From: DATJOJ01 sp035507035
Lineage (GTDB): Bacteria > Acidobacteriota > Terriglobia > Terriglobales > Acidobacteriaceae
Assembly: GCA_035507035.1 (NCBI GenBank)
Contig: DATJOJ010000074.1
Span: 62,001-126,000 of the forward strand
Direction of reading: 5' to 3'
Length of the DNA: 64,000 nucleotides
Of the stretch, positions 56,923-64,000 are shown piece after piece. The notes under the pieces are model-generated. The model was not told the DNA's origin. It saw only the letters and a program-made list of their open reading frames with translations, and did no database searches. How positions within the stretch are numbered: the first letter of the stretch is position 1; each line of letters begins with the position of its first letter. The position numbers and the translations under genes were made by a program.

Positions 56923-56968
56923 GTTAAGGTTTCGCTGGGGAATTGCGCCCACAACAGCATACAAGAAA

Positions 56969-58090
56969 CTAGAAACCCGAAACCAGAAACTTCTTCCAAT
57001 ACTGCGGCCGCGAAAGGGTCGTCGTTACCTGCGCCTGAACCCCGATCTTTCCCAGCTTTTTTGCGGCGATTTCTGCTTTGCTGCGGGCCGCAAATAATCC
57101 ATAAATCGCCGAGCCTGACCCGGAGAGCGAGGCATACAGCGCACCATTGCGCTCCAGCACACGCTTCACCTCGCGTAGTTCGGGATACTTAGGAAAGACG
57201 ACTTGTTCGAAGTCGTTTTCGATCCCGGTACGGACAAGGTCGAGAAGCGGGGTCTCGGCCCGGCCCCTGCCACTTGCAGGGACACCGGATAAACCCTTCC
57301 CAGACGTGATCTTTTGCTGGGGGCTCAGCCACGCGGCAAGGCGACGGCTGAACTCACCTATTCTATCGGAGGGGGAGGAATGCGTCAATTTTTCGTCACC
57401 GCTCGTTGGAGTGTTTCCCTCAGCGGCTAAAGCCGCTTGATCTGCTGTGCTGTTCCTGGCACGACTGAAGTCTCGCCCTTCCCGGTCGGGCAGGGCGGCA
57501 GATTCGCGGGCAGGAATGCCCGCGCTACACAAGACATCCCAATCGGCGAACGCTTGCGGGGTCGAAACCGCGACGTTGGGCGTGGCGATGACGCAGGGAA
57601 AGGAGGGCAAATCCGGGAGTGGGTAGACTTCTTCGCCGCGGCCGACGCCCAGTACCGTGCCACCGATCAAGAACAACGGCAGATCGGAGCCGACTTCGGC
57701 GGCGATGCGAAATTTTTCCGGCGCAGGGAACTCCTTCTTCAGTGCACGTTCAAACGCGAGAAGCACGGCGACCGCATTGGCGGATGCACCGCCCAGGCCG
57801 CCTTGCACAGGCAGGCGTTTGTCAATTTCGATGACAACGCGGAGGGGGACCTTGAGCCCGGAAAGGGCGGGTTCCATGACGCGGTAGCAGGTGTTGGATT
57901 CATCTTTCGGGACGCGGGGATCCACGCAGCGAAGTTCGATGCCCGAGCCGTGGGAGACTTGCACGCGAACGATGTCGTGCAGCGCGATGGTTTGGTAGAC
58001 AGTGCGTAGTTCATGAAAACCATCGGGGCGAGGCGGGCCGATGCAGAGGCCGAGGTTGATTTTCGCGAAGGAGCGGACGGTGACCAGCAT
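56969..58090 (-). CDS. ispE: 4-diphosphocytidyl-2-C-methyl-D-erythritol kinase, with insertion
   Basis: GHMP kinase of the MEP isoprenoid pathway. The start is RSFAKINLGLCIGPPRPDGF, the ATP motif LPVQGGLGGASANAVAVLLA, and motif III NGALYASLSGSGSAIYGLFA. Usual length is 280-310; here 373. The excess is one insertion at about residues 190-275 (REGRDFSRARNSTADQAALA onward) that has no counterpart in the family and is encoded by palindromic repeat DNA (57422-57437 and 57506-57523). The frame is kept, so the protein may tolerate it as a loop. Confidence 0.92.
   Translation of the reverse strand: MLVTVRSFAKINLGLCIGPPRPDGFHELRTVYQTIALHDIVRVQVSHGSGIELRCVDPRVPKDESNTCYRVMEPALSGLKVPLRVVIEIDKRLPVQGGLGGASANAVAVLLAFERALKKEFPAPEKFRIAAEVGSDLPLFLIGGTVLGVGRGEEVYPLPDLPSFPCVIATPNVAVSTPQAFADWDVLCSAGIPARESAALPDREGRDFSRARNSTADQAALAAEGNTPTSGDEKLTHSSPSDRIGEFSRRLAAWLSPQQKITSGKGLSGVPASGRGRAETPLLDLVRTGIENDFEQVVFPKYPELREVKRVLERNGALYASLSGSGSAIYGLFAARSKAEIAAKKLGKIGVQAQVTTTLSRPQYWKKFLVSGF
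57422..57523. repeat. Palindromic repeats inside ispE
   Basis: AGCGGCTAAAGCCGCT (57422-57437) and GCGGGCAGGAATGCCCGC (57506-57523) are both perfect palindromes. Similar GC-rich palindromes are normally intergenic, as at 15564. Here they are in a coding gene without shifting the frame. Confidence 0.8.
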
Positions 58091-58104
58091 GGAGCGATTA
58101 TTTT

Positions 58105-58194
58105 AAACGGAAAAGCTTTAACCGCAGAGAGTACAGAGGACCCGGAGGAGCGGGGAGGGTTTTTCGCCGCGGATTCCCGCGCGGACCAACAAAA
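58105..58194. repeat. ACAGAGG and CGCGGATT repeat words
   Basis: AACCGCAGAGAGTACAGAGG is followed by CGCCGCGGATTCCCGCG. They combine two dispersed families, as does the gap at 60095-60275. Confidence 0.5.
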
Positions 58195-60045
58195 TCATTT
58201 GTGCAGCTCTATGGCAACGATGCCGTTTGTCTTTGGCGTGCTGCTTTCGATGTATTCCACCTTGGCGTTGGCGCCCTCCAAATCGGAACAAGGTTTGAGT
58301 TCTGATTGCGGCGTGAAACCGAGAGCGCTGAAGTCGATTTTGTAATAGTTAGAGGCGTGCAACGTGATCGTCTGCCGGCTTCCGATCAAATCAAGGTCCA
58401 TGGTGTTGGAAGGCGAACACACAACATTCTTGATAGTCCCGGTCACGCTGCGGCGAGGACCTTTCAAGACGATTTCTTGTCTTTGCAGGACTGGCGGGGC
58501 GATGTTCTCACTGGGCCCGGGTTGGGCGGAGGCTTGCATCTGTTCGTGGAAGTGCCGCGCCTCTTCCTGCTGTTGCTGGATTTCGTGGACATTCTCCGTG
58601 GCGTTCTGAACCATGGCGACGTCCGCTGGATTTTTAGCCAGTTGCGCGGCGGTATCGAGCACGGTTATGGCATCCTTTTCCCGCTGCATGTTCACGAGAA
58701 GGTAGGCCGCGTTCACTCGGAAAGCTACGTTGGCGGGATCGAGTTGCACGGCCTGGAGCTCGAGAATGTGAGCCTGATCGAAATTCTTGCGGCGTAACAG
58801 CCCGTAGAAGCAAGCCAGTCGATCATACGAAGGCGCGAAAGAAGGATTAAGCTTGATGGCCTTTTGCAAGCTTTCTTCGATCGGGGAATCCATCTCTGGG
58901 CCGGGTGCTCGGTTCATGGCAATCGAGGCGAAGTAGTAATTGGCGAGGAAGCTTTGCGAGTCGAGCTTTACCGCTTGCTGATACCAATTCTCGGCCTGCT
59001 CCATGTGGCCAGCGCGAAATTCCAGATACCCCATGGTTTCGTGAGCAAGGGTGTTGTTGGGATCGTCCTTGAGCACCTGATCGAGCAAAGCACGGGCGTC
59101 CTTCTCGCGCTGGTTATAAGCGAGGAAGTCGGCGCGGACGGCGTTGGCCTGGGAAGCGGTAACGGGCTGGCTCTTGAAGCCAGTTTCATCCAGGTCTGGT
59201 GGATGACTCAAACGAAAGCCCTTGTAGTTGCCGCCCTGGACATAGCTGTTCAGTTGAGCCTGGAGACGATTGAGATCGCCGAAGGCGCGCTGAGCGGCGG
59301 TTACAGGGTCGACGTGGTTGGCGAGGAGAAGGGCGTAGTCGGCGATTCGGTGGGTATGATTTTCGTAGTCCGTGACTTGCAGGTAATGGGTAAGCGCCCA
59401 GGATTCCGCGTAGAAAATCGATCCCTTGTTTTCCTCGTGGTAGTACGGGGATTTGTAATCGACGGTGAAAAGAGTGGCGAGGGGAATGAGCCGATTTTGG
59501 CGGAGAAAAAGAATGTCGTAAGTGCTGGCCTGGCCGAGAACCGTGTCTTTCCCGTAGACGTCGGTGTTCTCATAAAACTGCGCCAAGCCTTCATTGAGCC
59601 ACAATGGAAGCCATTCGGCTTTGCTGAACAGAAGATGGGTGTACTCGTGGTAGACGGTGGCGTAGGGATGTTCGCCTTGGGCATCCATGCGTAGCAGGAC
59701 GTAGTTCTTATCGGGCGCACGCAGAAACAGGCCGGCAAGTTCAAGTGAGCCCTTCGCCAGATACGCTTCAGGTTCTAGAGCGCGAAAATCTTTTGAATTC
59801 TTGACTGCGATCACAACGATGGGAATAGGAGGATCGACCTGCATGTTGGGAAAGCCGGCGTGAAAGATAGTGCGCATGCGCTCGAATTGGTCGGCGATGT
59901 GACGGGCGTCTTTTTCGCTTCCGTCGGTCAGGATGGTGAAATGCTGGCTGCTCACCTGGAGCCAGTTCTCCGGACGGTCGGCGGCCGAGCCAAAGCCCAC
60001 GCAAAAGAGCAGTGGGAGCGCGAAGAGATGAAAGCGGCGCAACAT
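58195..60045 (-). CDS. Secreted DUF1570-like gluzincin with TPR repeats
   Basis: ATG 60045 begins a signal peptide (MLRRFHLFALPLLFCVGFGS). The N-terminal half carries a gluzincin zinc motif (ATVYHEYTHLLFSKAEWLPL, then WLNEGLAQFYENTDVYGKDT, the downstream Glu), so a metallopeptidase is likely. The middle has TPR repeats (AHETMGYLEFRAGHMEQAEN, SFLANYYFASIAMNRAPGPE, LELQAVQLDPANVAFRVNAA). The C-terminus is a small beta domain. The layout matches DUF1570-type peptidases. Periplasmic or secreted; substrate unknown. Confidence 0.87.
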   Translation of the reverse strand: MLRRFHLFALPLLFCVGFGSAADRPENWLQVSSQHFTILTDGSEKDARHIADQFERMRTIFHAGFPNMQVDPPIPIVVIAVKNSKDFRALEPEAYLAKGSLELAGLFLRAPDKNYVLLRMDAQGEHPYATVYHEYTHLLFSKAEWLPLWLNEGLAQFYENTDVYGKDTVLGQASTYDILFLRQNRLIPLATLFTVDYKSPYYHEENKGSIFYAESWALTHYLQVTDYENHTHRIADYALLLANHVDPVTAAQRAFGDLNRLQAQLNSYVQGGNYKGFRLSHPPDLDETGFKSQPVTASQANAVRADFLAYNQREKDARALLDQVLKDDPNNTLAHETMGYLEFRAGHMEQAENWYQQAVKLDSQSFLANYYFASIAMNRAPGPEMDSPIEESLQKAIKLNPSFAPSYDRLACFYGLLRRKNFDQAHILELQAVQLDPANVAFRVNAAYLLVNMQREKDAITVLDTAAQLAKNPADVAMVQNATENVHEIQQQQEEARHFHEQMQASAQPGPSENIAPPVLQRQEIVLKGPRRSVTGTIKNVVCSPSNTMDLDLIGSRQTITLHASNYYKIDFSALGFTPQSELKPCSDLEGANAKVEYIESSTPKTNGIVAIELHK

Positions 60046-60094
60046 AACTTGCTTAGTCCAAATGAAATTACTACGGGATTCCGCCGAGTTCAAC

Positions 60095-60273
60095 CTTAAC
60101 TACAGAGGGCACAGAGGTTTTTCCGCCGCGGATTCACGCGGATCAAATGCAGAGGGCCTTCGTTGGGATGCTTGCGTAGCGAAGCATCCCAACACTTCAG
60201 GATGACCAAAAGGGCTGGTGGATCGCCGAGCCACGGGGAATCAGCGCTGATCTGCGAAATCCGCAGCGAAGGT
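60095..60273. repeat. Mixed dispersed repeats
   Basis: CTACAGAGGGCACAGAGG (60101 on), CCGCCGCGGATTCACGCGGA (60124 on) and GGGATGCTTGCG...GAAGCATCCC with TTCAGGATGACC stand side by side. Three intergenic families are joined here. No gene. Confidence 0.5.
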
Positions 60274-61011
60274 TCAAGACCTGCGTTTGTAATAGATGGC
60301 GAATTCGAAACCGGGATTGGCCGGAAACAGCTCGGCGACTTTTCTTAACCGTTCGGCCATTTGCGCCGGCGCCAGCAGGGGATAATCCCGCTCCCGCAGA
60401 TCGTAATAATCGACGTCAATAAATAAGGAGAGCAAATAAATTGAGATAGCGTCGGAGAACGTAGCGGCAAAATATTCGTTCTTGTGCTTCTCGGCGTCGG
60501 GTTCGTGGGAAGTGGCGAGCTTGCGCGATTCCCAGGCATCGAGAGAAGTCTCGCCCTTGGCACCGGCTTCAACTTGCTTCCAAACCAGATCGGCAAAGGC
60601 CTGCGAGACACCCGCACGTTCGACGATGGCATGGCCGACGTTGATGTAGAACTCGAAGGCGACGGAGAACTTGTCGTCCATGAGGCGAGTGGAGATGAAG
60701 ACGCACTGCGAATCTCCGAGCTCGAGATTGCGATGGCAAACCGCGTTGTCGCTGAGCGCGACGTCGTAGCGATCGGCGATAACGGTCTCGTCGCCCTGAT
60801 TGACGGTCAGCGGCACAAAATAATAGGCCTTGCGATGGAGCGCGGCGGCGAGCGCGTCGGGAACGGCTGAGACCATGCGTTCGATATCGTTGCCGGAGAC
60901 GGTGACTTCGCCGGCGATGGCGTAACAAATTCCGTTGGGGGCTTGCGAGACCGGGTTGCGACGGACAACTTCCGCCGGGGGCCGCGTGATAGCGGACGCT
61001 GCTTGCGACAT
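60274..61011 (-). CDS. Conserved hypothetical protein, cytoplasmic
   Basis: From ATG 61011 the 245-residue product shows alpha/beta organisation (GICYAIAGEVTVSGNDIERM, MSAVPDALAAALHRKAYYFV, DSQCVFISTRLMDDKFSVAF, EFYINVGHAIVERAGVSQAF). No signal, membrane segment or known catalytic motif is visible. It is divergent from the small membrane gene at 61062. I recognise no family; it seems specific to Acidobacteriota. Confidence 0.75.
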   Translation of the reverse strand: MSQAASAITRPPAEVVRRNPVSQAPNGICYAIAGEVTVSGNDIERMVSAVPDALAAALHRKAYYFVPLTVNQGDETVIADRYDVALSDNAVCHRNLELGDSQCVFISTRLMDDKFSVAFEFYINVGHAIVERAGVSQAFADLVWKQVEAGAKGETSLDAWESRKLATSHEPDAEKHKNEYFAATFSDAISIYLLSLFIDVDYYDLRERDYPLLAPAQMAERLRKVAELFPANPGFEFAIYYKRRS

Positions 61012-61061
61012 AGAGAAACATTCTAGCGCACTGTTGCCCTTCCTACGCTTTACAATCGGGT

Positions 61062-61367
61062 ATGCCTTCATCTGTGAGCCAAATGCGCGCGCCCCGCTGG
61101 TATATGGTTCCGGTGCGGGTATTGCTGGTCAGCTTCCTGCTGACGCTGCTTTCCTTCGCCTGCAGCCTGCTGCTGGGCATCGTGGGACTGACGATTCAAG
61201 CCAGGATGCGTGGCGTTCATCCCGATATGACGTTTGCTTATCGGCACGTAGCCCTGCCAGTTGCAGCGGGCGTCGGAGTAATCGCGCTGATTGGCGTGAG
61301 CGTGACCGAGATCAAGAATTTCCGGCAGTCGAGAGTATTGGCGGCGATTGCGAGGAGGAGCCGGTAG
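61062..61367 (+). CDS. Small two-helix membrane protein
   Basis: The 101-residue product has two membrane helices (VRVLLVSFLLTLLSFACSLL and ALPVAAGVGVIALIGVSVTE) with basic ends (RQSRVLAAIARRSR). It has no known domain. It is 106 bp before the PuuD-like hydrolase and points the same way. Confidence 0.65.
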   Translation: MPSSVSQMRAPRWYMVPVRVLLVSFLLTLLSFACSLLLGIVGLTIQARMRGVHPDMTFAYRHVALPVAAGVGVIALIGVSVTEIKNFRQSRVLAAIARRSR

Positions 61368-61472
61368 CGTCCGAGCTTGGTTCGGCCGTGGCTGGCGAGT
61401 TTTGATAGACCTGCAAGCTGCGCTCGCCTTGGACGGGCGAGACGCCCGTGCCTACACGATACAATTCTTCTT

Positions 61473-62219
61473 ATGCGACCACGGATTGCCATTCCGGTTC
61501 CACATTCAAGTCAAGAGTACGCCGGACGAGCGTTGCCGCAGTATGAACACGCTGTAGAGATGGCGGGCGGAGAACCGGTACGCATTCCACTGGATCAGAC
61601 TCCGGCCCAGACCATGAAACTGATTGAGAGCTGCGATGCAGTGCTTCTGCCGGGGAGCAAAGCGGACGTGGACCCTGCGAAATACGAAGCGAAGCGCGAC
61701 TTGCGTACGAATGCAGCCGACCCCGGTCGCGACACGGTGGACGAGTTGCTCCTACAGGATGCGTACAACATGCGCAAACCATTGCTCGGGATTTGTTACG
61801 GGTTGCAGGTGTTGAACGTGTATCGCACGGGGACGTTGATTCAGCATATCGAGTCGGGGGTGAATCATGAGGCGGGTCGACAGGTGCTCGTGGCACACGA
61901 GGCGGAAGTGGAGGCGGCGTCGCAATTGGCTGGCATTCTGGGAGGATTGAAAAAGATTCCCGTAAATTCCAGCCATCATCAGTCAGCGGCTGCGATCGGG
62001 GATGGATTGCGAGTGGTGGCGCGGTCTCCCGAGGATGGCATTGTGGAGGCGGTGGAAGGAACCGCGCCGGATCATTTTGTGCTGGCGGTGCAGTGGCATC
62101 CGGAGAGAACAGTGGATGATGATGAGCCGTCGAAGGCAATTTTTCGAGCGCTGGTGGATGCGGCAAGGGCCAAGCACAAAGAGATGGCGGGGGAATTTGA
62201 GTCGGTGAGAAACCGGTAG
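61473..62219 (+). CDS. Gamma-glutamyl-gamma-aminobutyrate hydrolase family protein (peptidase C26)
   Basis: From ATG 61473 the 248-residue product is a class I glutamine amidotransferase-like hydrolase: start MRPRIAIPVPHSSQEYAGRA, PLLGICYGLQVLNVYRTGTL with nucleophile Cys, VNSSHHQSAAAIGDGLRVVA, and LAVQWHPERTVDDDEPSKAI with the catalytic His-Glu. The triad is complete. PuuD members release GABA from gamma-Glu-GABA; the real substrate here is unknown since no putrescine genes are nearby. Confidence 0.88.
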   Translation: MRPRIAIPVPHSSQEYAGRALPQYEHAVEMAGGEPVRIPLDQTPAQTMKLIESCDAVLLPGSKADVDPAKYEAKRDLRTNAADPGRDTVDELLLQDAYNMRKPLLGICYGLQVLNVYRTGTLIQHIESGVNHEAGRQVLVAHEAEVEAASQLAGILGGLKKIPVNSSHHQSAAAIGDGLRVVARSPEDGIVEAVEGTAPDHFVLAVQWHPERTVDDDEPSKAIFRALVDAARAKHKEMAGEFESVRNR

Positions 62220-62249
62220 CGGGCGCTTCTATTGCTGGACTCGGCAGGA

Positions 62250-62627
62250 TCAGTTCTCAAGGATCACCTGCGCCATGGCGAACTCTTTGGTGTGAGTGAG
62301 CGAAAGCGCGACGTGCTTGGCGCCGAGTTTCTGCGCGAATTCTGCGGCTTTCCCATGAAATAGGATGGTCGGGCGGCCGCCGGGTTGCCGACTCACTTCA
62401 ACGTCCTTCCACGTTACCCCGTGATTCCAACCAGTACCCAAAGCTTTCATGGCGGCTTCCTTTGCGGCGAAGCGGGCGGCATAGCGCTCGACGCGGTTGG
62501 CTTTGGAATCGCAGTAGCGAATCTCGCCTTCGGTGAAAATTCGAGCGATGAAGCGGTCGCCGAAGCGCTTGATGGATTCGGCGATGCGCGGGACTTCGGC
62601 GATATCGATGCCGGTGCCGACAATCAT
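62250..62627 (-). CDS. acpS: Holo-[acyl-carrier-protein] synthase
   Basis: The 125-residue protein has both AcpS signatures: GTGIDIAEVPRIAESIKRFG with the metal Asp and RYAARFAAKEAAMKALGTGW with the metal Glu. It moves 4'-phosphopantetheine from CoA to ACP. Typical length. It follows no obvious partner gene; a dispersed ACACAGAGG repeat separates it from the DUF488 gene. Confidence 0.95.
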   Translation of the reverse strand: MIVGTGIDIAEVPRIAESIKRFGDRFIARIFTEGEIRYCDSKANRVERYAARFAAKEAAMKALGTGWNHGVTWKDVEVSRQPGGRPTILFHGKAAEFAQKLGAKHVALSLTHTKEFAMAQVILEN

Positions 62628-62654
62628 TTGGTCAACGTTAACATACGACGAGAG

Positions 62655-62686
62655 GCCTTAAACACAGGGACACAGAGGGGCACAGC
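62655..62686. repeat. ACACAGAGG-type repeat
   Basis: AACACAGGGACACAGAGGGG (62661 on) is a copy of the family described at 27135. Confidence 0.5.
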
Positions 62687-63217
62687 TTAGAGCAGAAGAT
62701 CGCCGCGATAGATGACATCGTCTTCGATGAGATTGGCTTCGGACATTAGTTTGTGGGGCCTAGTGGGACCGGTGGCATCGATATGCTGAACGTCGTGTCC
62801 GTGAGCGACGAGCCAGTCGGAAACTAACATGCGGTGGCATTGGAAGTAGACGCGTTCGGCGCACATGTAGGCAGTGGGAGATTGTTCGGCGAGTTGGATC
62901 AATTGCTGAATTCCGTTGCGAAACTCGTTGGTCAGCATGTAATCGGCATAGTTGCGGAAAGAGTCGCTGCGCAAGGCAATGTTGGGGGAATCGTCGCGGA
63001 TTTTCGTGCGGCGGCCGCCCAGGGCGGGCAGCCAGAGGTAGTGAATTCCAGATTCAGCCAATGATTTTTCCAGGGCCTGACGGTTGAAGTGCGGCAGGCG
63101 GCGGGACATGGGGAAAGAGCGGATGTCGACCAGAGTTTTGATGGAATGAGCTTGCAGGGCTGCGATGAGTTCTTCGAGCGTACGGGTGGAATGGCCGATG
63201 GTGTAGAGAGTTGCCAC
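62687..63217 (-). CDS. DUF488 domain protein
   Basis: The 176-residue protein begins with the DUF488 signature (LYTIGHSTRTLEELIAALQA, VDIRSFPMSRRLPHFNRQAL) and has the C-terminal cysteine motif (YMCAERVYFQCHRMLVSDWL, C-x8-CH). The domain is common in bacteria and its function is unknown; a metal-dependent redox or nucleic-acid role has been suggested. It lies between acpS and selA. Confidence 0.88.
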   Translation of the reverse strand: MATLYTIGHSTRTLEELIAALQAHSIKTLVDIRSFPMSRRLPHFNRQALEKSLAESGIHYLWLPALGGRRTKIRDDSPNIALRSDSFRNYADYMLTNEFRNGIQQLIQLAEQSPTAYMCAERVYFQCHRMLVSDWLVAHGHDVQHIDATGPTRPHKLMSEANLIEDDVIYRGDLLL

Positions 63218-63229
63218 GAAATTATTTCA

Positions 63230-63329
63230 TCACAATATAAGGATCCGGAAATCTTAAACCGCAAAGAACGCAAAGGGACGCGAGTATCGAAAAACCTTAA
63301 ACACGGAGGGAACAGGGGAACACTGAGTA
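63230..63329. repeat. CGCAAAGAACGCAAAG and ACACGGAGG repeats
   Basis: ACCGCAAAGAACGCAAAGGG (63258 on) and AAACACGGAGGGAACAGGGG (63299 on) are short direct-repeat words related to the ACACAGAGG family. They fill the selA-DUF488 gap. Confidence 0.5.
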
Positions 63330-64000
63330 TTAAGATGCGACGATTTGCTGAAGTGCGAGAGCGATGACTTTGTCTTGTTCGGGAAACACGGTGCGAAAGT
63401 CGAGCAGCACGCGACCTTCTTCGACCCGGGCCACGATGGGCGGGTGGCAAGAGCGAAGTTTGGACGCGAGTTCGTCGGCGCTGAGCTGATTGCAGCAGAG
63501 CGATAACAATCGCGTGGGCAATGTGGCCGAAGGCGCAGCGCCACCGCCGATGACCGATTCGCCGTCGATGATTTCGATGGACAAAGCTGACCCAGCAAGT
63601 TTCGCGGCTATCCCCTCAGCACGTTTTCCGATTTCTTCTTTCGATAAGCGCATCATGCGAATTGCGGGGATGGCATCGTGGTCACCTTTTATATAGGCCA
63701 GCAGCGTGGCTTCGAGCGCCGCGTAGGTGAGTTTGTCGACGCGCAAAGCGCGAAATAGCGAATTGGATCGCATACGAGCGACGAGGTCGGCGCGGCCGCT
63801 GATGATTCCAGCCTGTGGGCCGCCGAGAAGTTTGTCGCCGCTGTAGGTAACGATGTCTACCCCGGCTTGCAAACTTTCCAAGACAGCGGGTTCACCGTTG
63901 ATTCCGACGGAACGGAGATCGAAAAGCGCGCCGCTGCCGAGGTCTTCCATCAGCGGAAGATTTCGTTGGTGGGCGAGATCGACGAGTTCGTGAAGGTCGG
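63330..64000 (-). CDS. selA: L-seryl-tRNA(Sec) selenium transferase, N-terminus beyond window
   Basis: The frame is open across the right edge; 223 residues of the C-terminal part are visible. The PLP site is DIVTYSGDKLLGGPQAGIIS with the Schiff-base Lys, preceded by LPLMEDLGSGALFDLRSVGI, and followed by RALRVDKLTYAALEATLLAY and LLSLCCNQLSADELASKLRS. SelA converts Ser-tRNA(Sec) to Sec-tRNA(Sec). It shows that the organism inserts selenocysteine, which supports Sec at codon 271 of the DedA-rhodanese gene. selB, selC and selD are not in view; selB is usually next to selA, so it may lie just outside. Confidence 0.94.
   Translation of the reverse strand, partial: DLHELVDLAHQRNLPLMEDLGSGALFDLRSVGINGEPAVLESLQAGVDIVTYSGDKLLGGPQAGIISGRADLVARMRSNSLFRALRVDKLTYAALEATLLAYIKGDHDAIPAIRMMRLSKEEIGKRAEGIAAKLAGSALSIEIIDGESVIGGGAAPSATLPTRLLSLCCNQLSADELASKLRSCHPPIVARVEEGRVLLDFRTVFPEQDKVIALALQQIVAS

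Overview
The window looks like a chromosomal piece of an Acidobacteriota genome, most likely class Terriglobia (Koribacter/Sulfotelmatobacter-like). The basis is the protein style: GloVer-repeat and IPT/TIG secreted proteins, many small conserved orphan proteins, DUF4097 and LiaI-like proteins next to ECF sigma factors, and GC-rich DNA with abundant palindromic intergenic repeats. The taxonomic call is inference. Both ends cut genes: a secreted IPT/TIG protein on the left and selA on the right.

Layout. 1-4.1 kb: secreted proteins (a metzincin-like IPT/TIG protein that has lost its zinc histidines, a small exported protein, a beta-propeller) and a 49-residue orphan. 4.2-11.7 kb: a signalling block with two Crp/Fnr regulators, a CHASE3-PAS histidine kinase divergent from a NarL-type regulator, and two receiver-only proteins; two 18-bp ACTAGG-N6-CCTAGT palindromes mark promoters here. 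11.8-17.3 kb: a membrane-anchored GcvH-like protein without the lipoyl lysine, glgC, two small proteins behind a promoter with nested palindromes, and ribosomal protein S1. 17.5-21.3 kb: a tightly overlapping ECF sigma/anti-sigma/B-box/DUF4097 operon. 21.5-26.5 kb: accessory DNA with a DUF5996 protein, a BECR-type toxin candidate coupled to a zinc-ribbon gene, an orphan PD-(D/E)XK endonuclease, and a ParDE pair.

26.6-46.1 kb: mostly housekeeping and signalling (gamma carbonic anhydrase, murC, HD-GYP, CYTH, polyprenyl synthase, yajQ, tatD, metG, larC, argS, a GAF-GGDEF cyclase) with some secreted proteins. The main finding is at 34944-35915. A DedA-family membrane protein fused to a rhodanese domain has an in-frame TGA exactly at the catalytic cysteine, the reading frame continues through the rest of the rhodanese domain, and a hairpin with bacterial SECIS geometry lies 14 nt downstream. 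The organism has SelA (right edge), so this is very probably a selenocysteine-containing sulfurtransferase.

46.1-50.0 kb: a second, paralogous ECF sigma/anti-sigma/DUF4097 module with a PDZ protein. 50.4-52.3 kb: a small membrane protein and a GloVer-repeat secreted protein. 52.5-58.1 kb: ispE, tRNA-Gln, prs, rplY, pth, rpsF, rpsR and rplI, transcribed leftward. The tRNA has a duplicated 5' fragment beside it, and ispE carries an in-frame insertion built from palindromic repeats. 58.2-64 kb: a gluzincin/TPR protein, an orphan, a small membrane protein, a class-I glutamine amidotransferase-like hydrolase, acpS, a DUF488 protein and partial selA.

Several dispersed intergenic repeat families run through the window. 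No CRISPR array, rRNA, prophage or complete insertion sequence was seen.
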